Assembly (NCBI RefSeq): GCF_905171765.1
Contig: NC_053389.1
Location: forward strand, 219,796,624 to 219,860,623
Origin: Bufo bufo
Taxonomy: Eukaryota > Chordata > Amphibia > Anura > Bufonidae
Length of the DNA stretch: 64,000 bases
Direction of reading: 5' to 3'
Of this stretch, positions 32,764 to 44,420 are shown one piece after another (the stretch's first letter is position 1; the number at the start of each line of letters is the position of its first letter). The notes beneath the pieces are model-generated. The model was given only the letters and a program-made list of their open reading frames with translations, was not told the origin of the DNA and ran no database searches. Made by a program: the position numbers and the translations under genes.

Positions 32764-34036
32764 TTGAACTAATGGTAGCCTGTGAATGACACTATTATGG
32801 GGGATCTGTGGATGACACTGTGTCACGGCCTATGGGGTGCGCTGTGACACTGTTGCTACACTTGCGGTTGCCCGCGGCAATGTGTTGCTGTGTGTGCATG
32901 CGGTGGCAGTGTCTCGGCCTTCTGGGTGATTGCTGGGACATGGTTGCCACGCATGCTGTTGCCGGTGGTAACATGTGGATTGGTATGCTTGTGTGTGCAC
33001 TTCCCCTTTAAGTGGCTTCCTTCTCTTGTCTGGTGTTGGAAGGGTTAACTCCCTTCCTAGTGTTTTGTTAACACTGGGTTTATGTGTGTGTGGGTGTGGC
33101 TGCTTGGGCTATTTAGCCTCTGCTGGATGCCTGAAGCTGAGGGGTACTCCAGCCATGGTGTGTGCTGGAGCTATCCTCCTGGTCTTCATGTTCCATCTGT
33201 CCAGTGAGGGCCACCCTTGTGGTCATAGATGTTTTTATGGTGTCTCATGTTTATTGCAGCTATGGGGGTCCTGGGTTCCTGTGTGGTTTGTGGTGTGTGC
33301 TGTGCCCTTTTAATGTTTGTGTGGACACCAGCACTTGTGCACGGGTTCCAGTCAGTGTGTCTGTGGCAGGTAAGTGTGTTACTAGTCTCGCTTACCTGCC
33401 ATCTCTATAGCTGTATGTGTTCCCCTCTCCTTGCAGCCTGGCCTCAGATAGAGACTCCTGTTCCTCCATGACTGGGATGAACAGGTTGTCTCTCCCCTGC
33501 TCCTAAGTGAGGGATTACCAGGGCGACTTAGGGTTTCTAGGAATCCTGAGTATGAGTCGTCCTACCATCGGGGTCCGCTCATACAGTGAGGAGTCGGGGA
33601 GAGGATTAGGGACGCGGTAGGAGGTGACCTGCTCCCTTATTACTCCTTTTAGCCAGGCTGATCCCCTTTACCCTTTGACACCGCACGGTGGGGGGTTTCC
33701 CCCTCTCCCCGCCATGACGCACTGTTATGGGGGATCTGTGGATGACGCACTGTTATGGGGAATCTGTGGATGACGCACTGTTATGGGGGATCTGTGGATG
33801 ACGCACTGTTATGGGGAATCTGTGGATGACGCACTGTTATGGGGGATCTGTGGATGACACTATTATGGGGGATCTGTGGCTAACACTGTTATGGGGTCTG
33901 TGGATGGCACTGTTATGAGCATCTGTGGATGGTACTGTTATGGGGATATCTGTGGATGGCATGACACTGCTATGGGGGGGGGATCTGTGGATGACAGATA
34001 AATAGAATCTTATGCTATGTGTCATCCACAGATCCC
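32764..34036. repeat. 28-bp minisatellite split by a solo LTR
   Basis: Units of 28 bp, ACTGTTATGGGGGATCTGTG plus GATGACGC, run perfectly from 33720 to about 33850 and then degenerate to 34000. Two units at about 32784-32820 lie left of the solo LTR. The last unit is inverted at 34018-34036, forming a hairpin with 33978-33996. Confidence 0.85.
32821..33719 (+). mobile_element. Solo LTR, 5-bp target duplication CACTG
   Basis: 899 bp starting TGTCACGGCC and ending GGCCATGACG-like (CCGCCATGACG), flanked by CACTG at 32816-32820 and 33720-33724. The ends are an imperfect inverted repeat TGTCAC..GTGACA-like, and the 5-bp duplication suits a Ty3/gypsy or endogenous-retrovirus LTR. No internal coding region. 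The final CG instead of CA is odd. Strand is assigned by TG at the left and is uncertain. Confidence 0.65.
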
Positions 34037-34090
34037 CCCCCATAAGTGTCCCTGTGTATTGTGAATGACCCCCAATACAGGGGGTGGGGG

Positions 34091-35158
34091 CCGGCATCTA
34101 CACTAGTTTTGTAATGACAGCAGGGCCCAGTGCAGTCATTGTATTCAGGGATACGGAGAGGCATTACCAGTAGAAAGAGGGAGGTGCTCATGCCGCTCTA
34201 CAGAGCACTAGTGAGACCTCATTTGGAGTATTGTGCGCAGTACTTGAGACCATATCTCCAGAAGGTTATTGATACTTTGGAGACAGTTCAGAGAAGAGCT
34301 ACTAAACTAGTACATGGATTGCATGATAAAACTTACCAGGAAAGATTAAAAGGACCTTAACATGAATAGCTTGGAAGAAAGACGAGACAGAGGGGATATG
34401 ATAGAAACTTTTAAATACATAAAGGGAATCAACAAGGTAAAAGAGGAGAGAATATTTAAAAAAAGAAAAACTGCTACAAGAGGACATAGTTTTATATTAG
34501 AGGGACAAAGGTTTAAAAGTAATATCAGGAAGTATTACTTTACTGAGAGAGTAGTGGATGCATGGAATAGCCTTCCTGCAGAAGTGGTAGCTGCAAATAC
34601 AGTGAAGGAGTTTAAGCATGCATGGGATAGGCATAAGGCCATCCTTCATATAAGATAGGTTCAAGGGCTATTCATAGTATTCAGTATATTGGGCAGACTA
34701 GATGGGCCAAATGGTTCTTATCTGCCGACACATTCTATGTTTCTATATTGCATCGGGCCCCGCTCACTGTACTAATCGTATCTAACTGCAGGCAATGTTT
34801 AACTATAGAATATCTTCAATCCAGCAGCCTGTACTTACGTCTGTAGCAGGCAGGAGGCTGGGCGGGCAGGCACTGGCAGCGTAACTCGCTAGTCACGTGC
34901 CTGCGCCGCCTGCTTCATTCATAAAGTGGACGGAGTAGGCGCGTGACGTAGTGAGTTGCGCTGCCAGTGCCCGCCCAGCCTCCTGCCTCCTGCCTGCTAC
35001 CTGCTACAGACGTAAGTACATGCTGCTGGATTGAAGATATTCTATAGTTAAACATTGCCTGCAGTTAGATATGATTAGTACAGTGAGCGGGGCCCGGTGC
35101 AATAGAATACAATGACTGCACCGGGCCCCGCTGCCATTACAAAATTAGATGCCAGCCC
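34091..35158. repeat. Large palindrome, one arm split by an L2/CR1-type LINE fragment
   Basis: Left arm GGCCGGCATCTA..GTAATGACAGCAGGGCCC.. (34091-34146, resuming at 34747) pairs with the right arm ending GGGCCCCGCTGCCATTACAAA..GCCAGCC (to 35158). The inner arms 34752-34868 and 34970-35100 match closely (for example GGCAATGTTTAACTATAGAA and its inverse). The spacer at 34869-34969 is itself GC-rich and partly inverted. No protein. Confidence 0.8.
34147..34744 (+). pseudogene. L2/CR1-type LINE, reverse transcriptase C-terminal end
   Basis: Last part of a CR1-superfamily [36 protein letters not shown], then after a one-base insertion in the A-run near 34346, LEERRDRGDMIETFKYIKG, RKYYFTERVVDAWNSLPAEV and EFKHAWDRH. 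These are the conserved motifs of the region downstream of the RT. The 3' end is GGGCAGACTAGATGGGCCAA, then ATTCTATGTTTCTAT, the standard tail of the frog L2-like family. Heavily 5'-truncated, as usual for LINE copies. Not functional. Confidence 0.9.
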
Positions 35159-35322
35159 CTCCTCGCTGATACACCTCCGACCGCTCTGTGCAGCATGCGG
35201 TCGGCGGTGTATCAGTGTAAACGGCAGCATTCTCCCCATAAGACGCACTGCCATTTCCCCCCCCCACTTTTGGGGGGGGGGGTGCGTCTTATAGGGCGAA
35301 AAATACGGTATATAAGATTTTA
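35159..35322. mobile_element. Right end of a TA-flanked (Tc1/pogo-like) MITE
   Basis: GGTGCGTCTTATAGGGCGAAAAATACGG ends at 35308 before TA (35309-35310); I quote it only in parts: GTGCGTCTTATAGGGCG and AAAAATACGG. This is the common terminal motif CCGTATTTTTCGCCCTATAAG read inverted. A hairpin AAGACGCACTGCC..GGGTGCGTCTT lies just inside. The matching left end is not found, perhaps lost when the adjoining palindrome was formed. Confidence 0.55.
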
Positions 35323-36041
35323 TCACAGGTTAGGAGTTCTTTGTTGATGACCAGGCAGCACCACGCAGACCACAGATGGTACATGGTCACCACATTCACT
35401 ACATACAGGGAACTTCTGCTGTATTGTCTGAGATCTGGGGGGAAGTCTCCATACAAGAGCTGATTTATACGGCTTCCCTACTAGATGTGGTAACTGAAGG
35501 GACAGTGACACGGCCTCCCATACCTGGACACTGAACGGACAGTCCAGCAGAAAATGCTCCATGGTCTCTAGTACCTGACGGCATTGCTCTCTAGGGCAGG
35601 ATCTGTCCGGTACATTTCTACACTTAAGATTCTTCCTGACATACATTTTACCATGAAATGCCAGCCATGACACATCTTTCATGTGAGCGGGGACTCTGGG
35701 GTCCTCCAGGATTTTCACAGCCTGTTTTACATCCAGGTTCGGGGCGTTCCTCAGCTGAATGTGGGCACTAAACTGAGATATCAGCAGGTTCTTATACATC
35801 TCTTTCCTACTGAGCTGCTTTACCTCACCATATAAGATTTTTCATTTAATGATCTTGTTAATTACATGTACCGCGTACCAAGAAACATTATTCTTTATGC
35901 GCCCTGAGATTCTCTTAATGGGGTCACCTACTGACCACACAGAGACAAACTGCTGGATCTGGTTCTTAAACAGACTACTCCACAGTTTCAACTCTGAAAT
36001 CTTACAAAATGAGAAATTCTTCATCAGAAACATTAGGTTAA

Positions 36042-36353
36042 GGCCTCATACACATGACCGTTGTGTGTTTTGCGGTCCGCAAACCACGGATGGAGTCCGT
36101 GTGCATTCCGCAATTTGCGGAACGGCACGGACACCCTTTAATATAACTGCCTATTCTTGTTCGCAAAGCGCGGACAAGAATAGGACAGGTTATATTTTTT
36201 TTGCGGGGCTACGGAAAGGAGCAACGGATGCGGGCAGCACACGGAGTGCTGTCCGCATCTTTTGCGGCCCCATTGAATTGAATGGGTCCGCATCCGAGCC
36301 GACAAAAATGCGGCTCGGATGCGGACCAAAACAAAGGCTGTGTGCATGAGGAC
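36042..36353. mobile_element. Harbinger-type MITE (GGCCTCATRCACA family), TAA duplication
   Basis: Left end GGCCTCATACACATGACCG, right end GGCTGTGTGCATGAGGAC, flanked by TAA at 36039-36041 and 36354-36356. Contains TTCTTGTTCGCAAAGCGCGG and GACAAGAATAGGACAGG. It splits the LINE-2 thumb region. Confidence 0.88.
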
Positions 36354-38251
36354 TAAAGAAGAGCTCTGGGGCAGATAGACAATGTTCCTTCTGACTATAT
36401 TCACCCTATTACCCCACAAGAAGTGGAAAAAGATATTGGTCAGTCTGGTAAGTAACTTATCAGGCACTGGGAAGACCACACTGACATAGAGGAATAGTGG
36501 GAGCAGGAAGCTTTTCAGCAGGCGGATCTTCTCCTGATAAGTCAGCTTCCAGTGCCTTCAGCACTGCACCTTCTGCTCACACACCGCCAGCTTCTCCCCC
36601 CAGTTCACCTTCCCATTATCTACAGTTCCAAACTGAACTCCCAAAATCTTTATCTTGTCCTGAACTGTTCTGAAGGGCACTGAGAAGACCCCACGGTCAC
36701 CCCCCAGCCACAATGCCTCGCTGTTATCAATGCCTCGCTGTTGTATGGTCACACAGTCATCACTAGACGACACCAGAACCCTCACATCGTCCGCATAAGC
36801 ACAGAACTTTATGTCCACTATTTTACTCTGTAGGTGACATTTCAACCCCAAGAGATTTCTATTATCCTGCAAATTTCTTAAAAAAGGATCCAGACTGAAG
36901 ACGTATAATAATGGGCTTAGAGGGCAGCCCTGCCTTACACCAGACATGATCCTAAAGGGTTCTGCCAAGCAACCATTAATCAGAGGCTGGCTTACTGCCT
37001 CATTATAGAGAACCTGCAGCCATTGTACGAAGCGTGCAGGAAGTCCGTACTCCAACAACACCTGGTGCAGGTAGTCATGATGGACTCTGTCAAAGGCCTT
37101 ACTCTGGTCCAACCCCACCACATATGCTCCTCCACTGTGCTGCCTGATGTATGTCACCGCATCCCTCACCAGCAGCAATGAGTCCTCTATAGTCCGGCCT
37201 TTCACACCACATGTCTGGTTGGAGATGAACAGGTCATCCGCCACTGCACTCGGCCTATAATACAAGATCTTGGCCAGGACTTTATAATCGGTGTTGGGTA
37301 AAGAGTAGATAATGGACGCCAGTTTTTTAAGTCTTTTAGATTTCCTCGCCAGGAGAACCAGAACAGATTTATACTGTGACTTTAGAAGTTTCCTGGCAAA
37401 GAGGCAATCATTATAGACCTGCACCAGGTCTGGAGATAAAATATCTCTGAACTCCTTATAGAATTCACTTGTCAGGCCGTCCAGGCCGGGCTCTTCTTGG
37501 TTTTTAAGGAGTCAATGCTCCTCTTCACCTCCTCCTCAGTTATGGGCTCGGCCAAGCCATCTGCCTGTGCATGATCTAGTTTGGGGAATTTGACGCCTTT
37601 CAGGTAAGTTCTGATGCTTTCACCACGTATATGACGGCCTTTAAACAGATTTTTGTAATAATCTCCAATAATCTTGTGGAGTTTACTCTGATCTGTTTGC
37701 TCCACCCCATGCTCATCTAACAGGCTGGTCATAAGCTTCTTACTAACCCTGTTCTTACAGGCAATATAGGGGTCTGGGTTGTGAACCCCCCAATTATCAA
37801 ACTGTCCCTCTGCTTTTAGAGACTTGAGGCGGTCGTACTGCAGCTCTCGCATCTCCTGCTTTATCTGGCTGACGTACATACCATCTATCTTCTCACCACT
37901 ATTGATCTTACCATATAAACGACTCAGCTGCAGCCTTAGTGCTGAATACCCCATATACTCCACATTACTATGGCTCCTCGCAGCACGTATAAGAAACTGC
38001 TTGATATCACCCTTCATTCCCTCCCACCACTCCCCTGTGTCATCACACATACACTGGGTGATCCTCCGGTCATTATAGAAGGTGATAAAAGCCTCTCTGA
38101 ACCCTGGATCTTGCAGCACCGAGCTGTTCACCTTCCAGTAGCCCCTACCACAGACCACGGCCAGATCCAGCGTGACACTAACCATACAATGGTTAGAGAA
38201 CTCTATGGGGCTCGTCCTGTAGTCAGAGCTCCTCACTTCACGTTTTATATA

Positions 38252-39190
38252 CAGTACAGACCAAAAGTTTGGACACACCTTCTCATTCAAAGAGTTTTCT
38301 TTATTTTCATGACTATGAAGGCATCAAAACTATGAATTAACACATGTGGAATTATATACATAACAAACAAGTGTGAAACAACTGAAAATATGTCATATTC
38401 TAGGTTCTTCAAAGTAGCCACCTTTTGCTTGGATTACTGCTTTACACACTCTTGGCATTCTCTTGATGAGCTTCAAGAGGTAGTCCCCTGAAATGGTCTT
38501 CCAACAGTCTTGAAGGAGTTCCCAGAGATGCTTAGCACTTGTTGGCCCTTTTGCCTTCACTCTGCGGTCCAGCTCACCCCAAACCATCTCGATTGGGTTC
38601 AGGTCCGGTGACTGTGGAGGCCAGGTCATCTGGCGCAGCACCCCATCACTCTCCTTCATGGTCAAATAGCCCTTACTTTCAAAGTTTTCCCAATTTTTCG
38701 GCTAACTGACTGACCTTCATTTCTTAAAGTAATGATGGCCACTCGTTTTTCTTTACTTAGCTGCTTTTTTCTTGCCATAATACCAATTCTAACAGTCTAT
38801 TCAGTAGGACTATCAGCTGTGTATCCACCTGACTTCTCCTCAACGCAACTGATGGTCCCAACCCCATTTATAAGGCAAGAAATCCCACTTATTAAACCTG
38901 ACGGGGCACACCTGTGAAGTGAAAACCATTTCAGGGGGCTACCTCTTGAAGCTCATCAAGAGAATGCCAAGAGTGTACAAAGCAGTAATCCAAGCAAAAG
39001 GTGGCTACTTTGAAGAACCTAGAATATGACATATTTTCAGTTGTTTCACATTCGTTTGTTGTGTATATAATTCCACATGTGTTAATTCATAGTTTTGATG
39101 CCTTCAGTGTGAATCTACAATTTTCATAGTCATGAAAATAAAGAAAACTCTTTGAATGAGAAGGTGTGTCCAAACTTTTGGTCTGTACTG
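38252..39190 (-). mobile_element. Tc1/mariner element C (Tc1-C), internally deleted
   Basis: Terminal inverted repeat CAGTACAGACCAAAAGTTTG at the left and its inverse CAAACTTTTGGTCTGTACTG at the right, flanked by TA at 38250-38251 and 39191-39192. Full elements of this kind are about 1.6 kb; this one is 939 bp. GTTCTTCAAAGTAGCCACC occurs near the left end and, inverted, at about 38998-39020, so part of the right arm includes a copied end of the transposase gene. Inserted in the LINE-2 endonuclease. Confidence 0.93.
38393..38665 (-). pseudogene. Tc1 transposase C-terminal third (Tc1-C)
   Basis: Remnant reading SDGVLRQMTWPPQSPDLNPI, EMVWGELDRRVKAKGP, then a C-terminus ending KGGYFEEPRI. It contains the third catalytic residue (E in LNPIEMVW); both aspartates are in the deleted part. 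Not functional, but its ends could serve as a substrate for an active relative. Confidence 0.9.
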
Positions 39191-39207
39191 TACACCCGGT
39201 CTATTCC

Positions 39208-39855
39208 TGTCACGACCGCTACCCCAGCAGCAGTCGTGTCGCACCAGATGGAGGGGAAGGGGGACCCTTATCTACGGATGAGAATAGTATGGCCACCCCT
39301 GACTAACCCTAAGCTGGCACCTGTCTGCCCTGATACCCTAGACGGGGTGTGAACCCGTGCGGCGAGCAGGATGCCTAAACCCTCAGTCACCCTAAAAAGC
39401 CTAGAGTGGGGAAAGGCCGATGGGAGCACTAGTCACCATCACTCATGTCTAGGAGAACAGCAGGGGAAGACAGCAACAAACAAACTATATCAGAGATAGA
39501 CTTATCCAGTCACGAGCAGAGAAGGCGATCCCAATCACGACAGTCCACGCCGGACAAGAGCTCCACAGCAACACCATCAAACGATCTCCTTCAAAGGTCA
39601 GAATAGAACTGGAAGTAAGGACTATATCTGGCAATGACTGCAAGTGAAAGTGAAACTAATATAGTAGCTGGGAGTGGCAGACAGGACTCACCTGAGAAGG
39701 ATGCCTACAAACTCCCAGTCAGGACAAAAAGGTTCACAAGGCAAAACCCAGATGACATACCCTGAACCACGGAGCAAACTCACAAGCTATCGCGAGTAGC
39801 AAGTCGCTGCGACCTTCTCCTCCCAGACCTGTCTGGATCAGTCACAGTCGTGACA
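39208..39855 (+). mobile_element. Solo LTR, 5-bp target duplication ATTCC
   Basis: 648 bp from TGTCACGACCGCTACCCC to ACAGTCGTGACA, flanked by ATTCC at 39203-39207 and 39856-39860. Short inverted ends TGTCACGACY/..GTCGTGACA with TG..CA and a 5-bp duplication are standard for LTRs. No internal region. The LINE-2 reading frame continues across it, which confirms the borders. Strand unknown in practice. Confidence 0.8.
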
Positions 39856-39955
39856 ATTCCACTGGCGTTACCGGCCTTATGGTAAGTGTAGGCTCTACTG
39901 GAGCTATGTAAAACATAGGGATCCACTAAATGAGCCTGCTGGACTATATTGTTAA

Positions 39956-40446
39956 AGGACTTCTGTCACCCCACTAAAGTATTATTATTTTTTTTTGGGC
40001 TACTTATAATCCCTATACTGCGATATATCAATATATAGGGCTATTACTCATTTTGGTTCAGTAGTTAATTCAAAAAATGGACTTTTATAATATGCAAATT
40101 ACCTGTCTACCAGCAAGTAGGGCGGCTACTTGCTGGTAGCAGCCGCATCCTCCTTTCATAAAGACGCCCCCTCCTCTTGTTGATTGACAGGGCCAGAGGA
40201 CGAGCGAGTTCGCTGGCCCTGTCAATCAACATGAGGAGGGGGCGTCATTATGAAAGGAGGATGTGGCTGCTACCAGCAAGTAGCCGCCCTACTTGCTGGT
40301 AGACAGGTAATTTGCATATTGTAAAAGTCAATTTTTTTTATTACCAATGAACCAAAATGAGTAATAGCATTATATATTGATATATCGCAGTATAGGGATT
40401 ATAAGTAGCCAAAAAAAAAAGACTTTAGTGGGGTGACAGAAGCCCT
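39956..40446. mobile_element. T2/Kolobok-like foldback MITE, TTAA flanked
   Basis: Flanked by TTAA at 39952-39955 and 40447-40450. The two halves are inverted copies almost throughout: AGGACTTCTGTCACCCCACT..GGCTACTTATAATCCCTATA.. versus the mirror ending AGTGGGGTGACAGAAGCCCT, with a centre near 40195-40225. 491 bp. No protein. Confidence 0.9.
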
Positions 40447-40860
40447 TTAACCACCTCCGGACCGCCTAACGCAGATTCGCGTTCCGGAGGTGGCAGCCCT
40501 GCGCAGAGTCACGCATATACGCGTCATCTCGCGCGAGCTGAGACTTCCTGTGAACGCGCGCACACAGGCGCGCGCGCTCACAGGAACGGAAGGTAAGAGA
40601 GTTGATCTCCAGCCTGCCAGCGGCGATCGTTCGCTGGCAGGCTGGAGATGTGTTTTTTTTAACCCCTAACAGGTATATTAGACGCTGTTTTGATAACAGC
40701 GTCTAATATACCTGCTACCTGGTCCTCTGGTGGTCCCCTTTGTTTGGATTGACCACCAGAGGACACAGGTAGCTCAGTAAAGTAGCACCAAGCACCAATA
40801 CAATACACTACACTACACCCCCCCCCCGTCACTTATTAACCCCTTATTAGCCCCTGATCA

Positions 40861-42430
40861 CCCCATATAGACTTCCTGATCACCCCCCTGTCATTGATTA
40901 CACCCCTGTCATTGATCAACCCCCTGTAAAGCTCCATTCAGATGTCCGCATGATTTTTACGGATCCACTGATAGATGGATCGGATCCGCAAAACGCATAC
41001 GGACGTCTGAATGAAGCCTTACAGGGGCGTGATCAATGACTGTGGTTATCACCCCATATAGACTCCCTGATCACCCCCCTGTCATTGATTACACCCCTGT
41101 CATTGATCAACCCCCTGTAAAGCTCCATTCAGATGCCCGCATGATTTTTACGGATCCACTGATAGATGGGTCGGATCCGCAAAACGCATACGGACGTCTG
41201 AATGAAGCCTTACAGGGGCGTGATCAATGACTGTGGTTATCACCCCATATAGACTCCCTGATCACCCCCCTGTCATTGATTACACCCCTGTCATTGATCA
41301 ACCCCCTGTATAGCTCCATTCAGATGTCCGCATGATTTTTACGGATCCACTGATAGATGGATCGGATCCGCAAAACGCATACGGACGTCTGAATGAAGCC
41401 TTACAGGGGCGTGATCAATGACTGTGGTTATCACCCCATATAGACTCCCTGATCACCCCCCTGTCATTGATTACACCCCTGTCATTGATCAACCCCCTGT
41501 AAAGCTCCATTCAGATGTCCGCATGATTTTTACGGATCCACTGATAGATGGATCGGATCCGCAAAACGCATACGGACGTCTGAATGAAGCCTTACAGGGG
41601 CGTGATCAATGACTGTGGTTATCACCCCATATAGACTCCCTGATCACCCCCCTGTCATTGATTACACCCCTGTCATTGATCAACCCCCTGTAAAGCTCCA
41701 TTCAGATGTCCGCATGATTTTTACGGATCCACTGATAGATGGATCGGATCCGCAAAAACGTATACGGACGTCTGAATGAAGTCTTACAGGGGCGTGATCA
41801 ATGACTGTGGTGATCACCCCATATAGACTCCCTGATCACCCCCCTGTCATTGATTACACCCCTGTCATTGATCAACCCCCTGTAAAGCTCCATTCAGATG
41901 TCCGCATGATTTTTACGGATCCACTGATAGATGGATCGGATCCGCAAAACGCATACGGACGTCTGAATGAAGCCTTACAGGGGCGTGATCAATGACTGTG
42001 GTTATCACCCCATATAGACTCCCTGATCACCCCCCTGTCATTGATTACACCCCTGTCATTGATCAACCCCCTGTAAAGCTCCATTCAGATGTCCGCATAA
42101 TTTTTACGGATCCACTGATAGATGGATCGGATCCGCAAAAACGTATACGGACGTCTGAATGAAGCCTTACAGGGGCGTGATCAATGACTGTGGTGATCAC
42201 CCCATATAGACTCCCTGATCACCCCCCTGTCATTGATTACACCCCTGTCATTGATCAACCCCCTGTAAAGCTCCATTCAGATGTCCGCATGATTTTTACG
42301 GATCCACTGATAGATGGATCGGATCCGCAAAATGCATACGGACGTCTGAATGAAGCCTTACAGGGGCGTGATCAATGACTGTGGTTATCACCCCATATAG
42401 ACTCCCTGATCACCCCCCTGTCATTGATCA
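40861..42430. repeat. 191-bp tandem array, about eight units
   Basis: CCCCATATAGACTYCCTGAT recurs at about 40861, 41052, 41243, 41434, 41625, 41817, 42008, 42200 and 42391, a period of 191-192 bp. Units are nearly identical. Each contains an inverted pair, GCTCCATTCAGATGTCCGCA and its mirror CGGACGTCTGAATGAAGCC, with GGATCCACTGATAGATGGAT between. Short open frames that recur every second unit are by-products. Confidence 0.95.
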
Positions 42431-42489
42431 CCACCCCTGTCATTGATCACTCCCCCTGTCATTGATCACCCTCTGTAAGGCTCCATTCA

Positions 42490-44420
42490 GACATTTTTTT
42501 GGCCCAAGTTAGCGGAATTATTTTTTTTTTTTCTTACAAAGTCTCATATTCCACTAACTTGTGTCAAAAAATAAAATCTTACATGAACTCACCATACCCC
42601 TCACGGAATCCAAATGCGTAAAAATTTTTAGACATTTATATTCCAGACTTCTTCTCACGCTTTAGGGCCCCTAGAATGCCAGGGCAGTATAAATACCCCA
42701 CATGTGACCCCATTTCGGAAAGAAGACACCCCCAGGTATTCCGTGAGGGGCATATTGAGTCCATGAAAGATTGAAATTTTTGTCCCAAGTTAGCAGAACG
42801 GGAGACTTTGTGAGAAAAAAATAAAAAATATCAATTTCTGCTAACTTGTGCCAAAAAAAAAAAATTTCTATGAACTCGCCATGCCCCTTATTGAATACCT
42901 TGGGGTGTCTTCTTTCCAAAATGGGGTCACATGTGGGGTATTTATACTGCCCTGGCATTCTAGGGGCCCCAAAGCGTGAGAAGAAGTCTGGTATCCAAAT
43001 GTCTAAAAATGCCCTCCTAAAAGGAATTTGGGCACCTTTGCGCATCTAGGCTGCAAAAAAGTGTCACACATCTGGTATCGCCGTACTCAGGAGAAGTTGG
43101 GGAATGTGTTTTGGGGTGTCATTTTACATATACCGATGCTGGGTGAGAGAAATATCTTGGTCAAATGCCAACTTTGTATAAAAAAATGGGAAAAGTTGTC
43201 TTTTGCCAAGATATTTCTCTCACCCAGCATAGGTATATGTAAAATGACACCCCAAAACACATTCCCCAACTTCTCCTGAATACGGCGATACCACATGTGT
43301 GACACTTTTTTGCAGCCTAGGTGGGCAAAGGGGCCCATATTCCAAAGAGCACCTTTAGGATTTCACAGGTCATTTACCTACTTACCACACATTAGGGCCC
43401 CTGGAAAATGCCAGGGCAGTATAACTACCCCACAAGTGACCCCATTTTGGAAAGAAGACACCCCAAGGTATTCCGTGAGGGGCATGGCGAGTTCCTAGAA
43501 TTTTTTATTTTTTGTCACAAGTTAGTGGAAAATGATGATTTTTTTTTTTTTTTTTTTTCATACAAAGTCTCATATTCCACTAACTTGTGACAAAAAATAA
43601 AAACTTCCATGAACTCACTATGCCCATCAGCGAATACCTTGGGGTCTCTTCTTTCCAAAATGGGGTCACTTGTGGGGTAGTTATACTGCCCTGGCATTCT
43701 AGGGGCCCAAATGTGTGGTAAGGAGTTTGAAATCAAATTCTGTAAAAAATGACCAGTGAAATCCGAAAGGTGCTCTTTGGAATATGGGCCCCTTTGCCCA
43801 CCTAGGCTGCAAAAAAGTGTCACACATCTGGTATCTCCGTACTCAGGAGAAGTTGGGGAATGTGTTTTGGGGTGTCATTTTACATATACCTATGCTGGGT
43901 GAGAGAAATATCTTGGCAAAAGACAACTTTTCCCATTTTTTTATACAAAGTTGGCATTTGACCAAGATATTTATCTCACCCAGCATGGGTATATGTAAAA
44001 AGACACCCCAAAACACATTCCTCAACTTCTCCTGAATACGGAGATACCAGATGTGTGACACTTTTTTGCAGCCTAGGTGGGCAAAGGGGCCCATATTCCA
44101 AAGAGCACCTTTCGGATTTCACTGGTCAGTTTTTACAGAATTTGATTTCAAACTCCTTACCACACATTTGGGCCCCTAGAATGCCAGGGCAGTATAACTA
44201 CCCCACAAGTGACCCCATTTTGGAAAGAAGACACCCCAAGGTATTTCGTGATGGGCATAGTGAGTTCATAGAACTTTTTATTTTTTGTCACAAGTTAGTG
44301 GAATATGAGACTTTGTATGAAAAAAAAAAAAAAAAAAAATCATCATTTTCCGCTAACCTTTTTAACAAAAAATAAAAAGTTCTATGAACTCACTATGCCC
44401 ATCAGCGAATACCTTAGGGT
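42490..44420. repeat. Ladder of alternating inverted repeats
   Basis: Modules of about 120-180 bp alternate in orientation: TACAAAGTCTCATATTCCAC../..GTGGAATATGAGACTTTGTA, GGCATTCTAGGGGCCC../.., and AGATATTTCTCTCACCCAGC../... Mirror centres fall near 42805, 43190, 43535, 43945 and 44315, spaced about 360-410 bp. Each centre can fold into a hairpin with arms of more than 100 bp. Non-coding. Confidence 0.85.

Noticed and set aside
32808..33471. Overlapping hydrophobic reading frames of 67-112 codons
   Set aside because: They fall inside the solo LTR and reflect its T/G-rich composition.
38252..38290. Reading frame start MNEKVCPNFWSVLY joined to LINE-2 protein
   Set aside because: This peptide is the translated Tc1-C terminal repeat; it appears at both Tc1 ends and is not part of the LINE.
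41036..42378. Four near-identical 64-codon reading frames
   Set aside because: Each lies in alternate units of the 191-bp array; no conserved coding features, and the inverted pair inside each unit explains the conservation.
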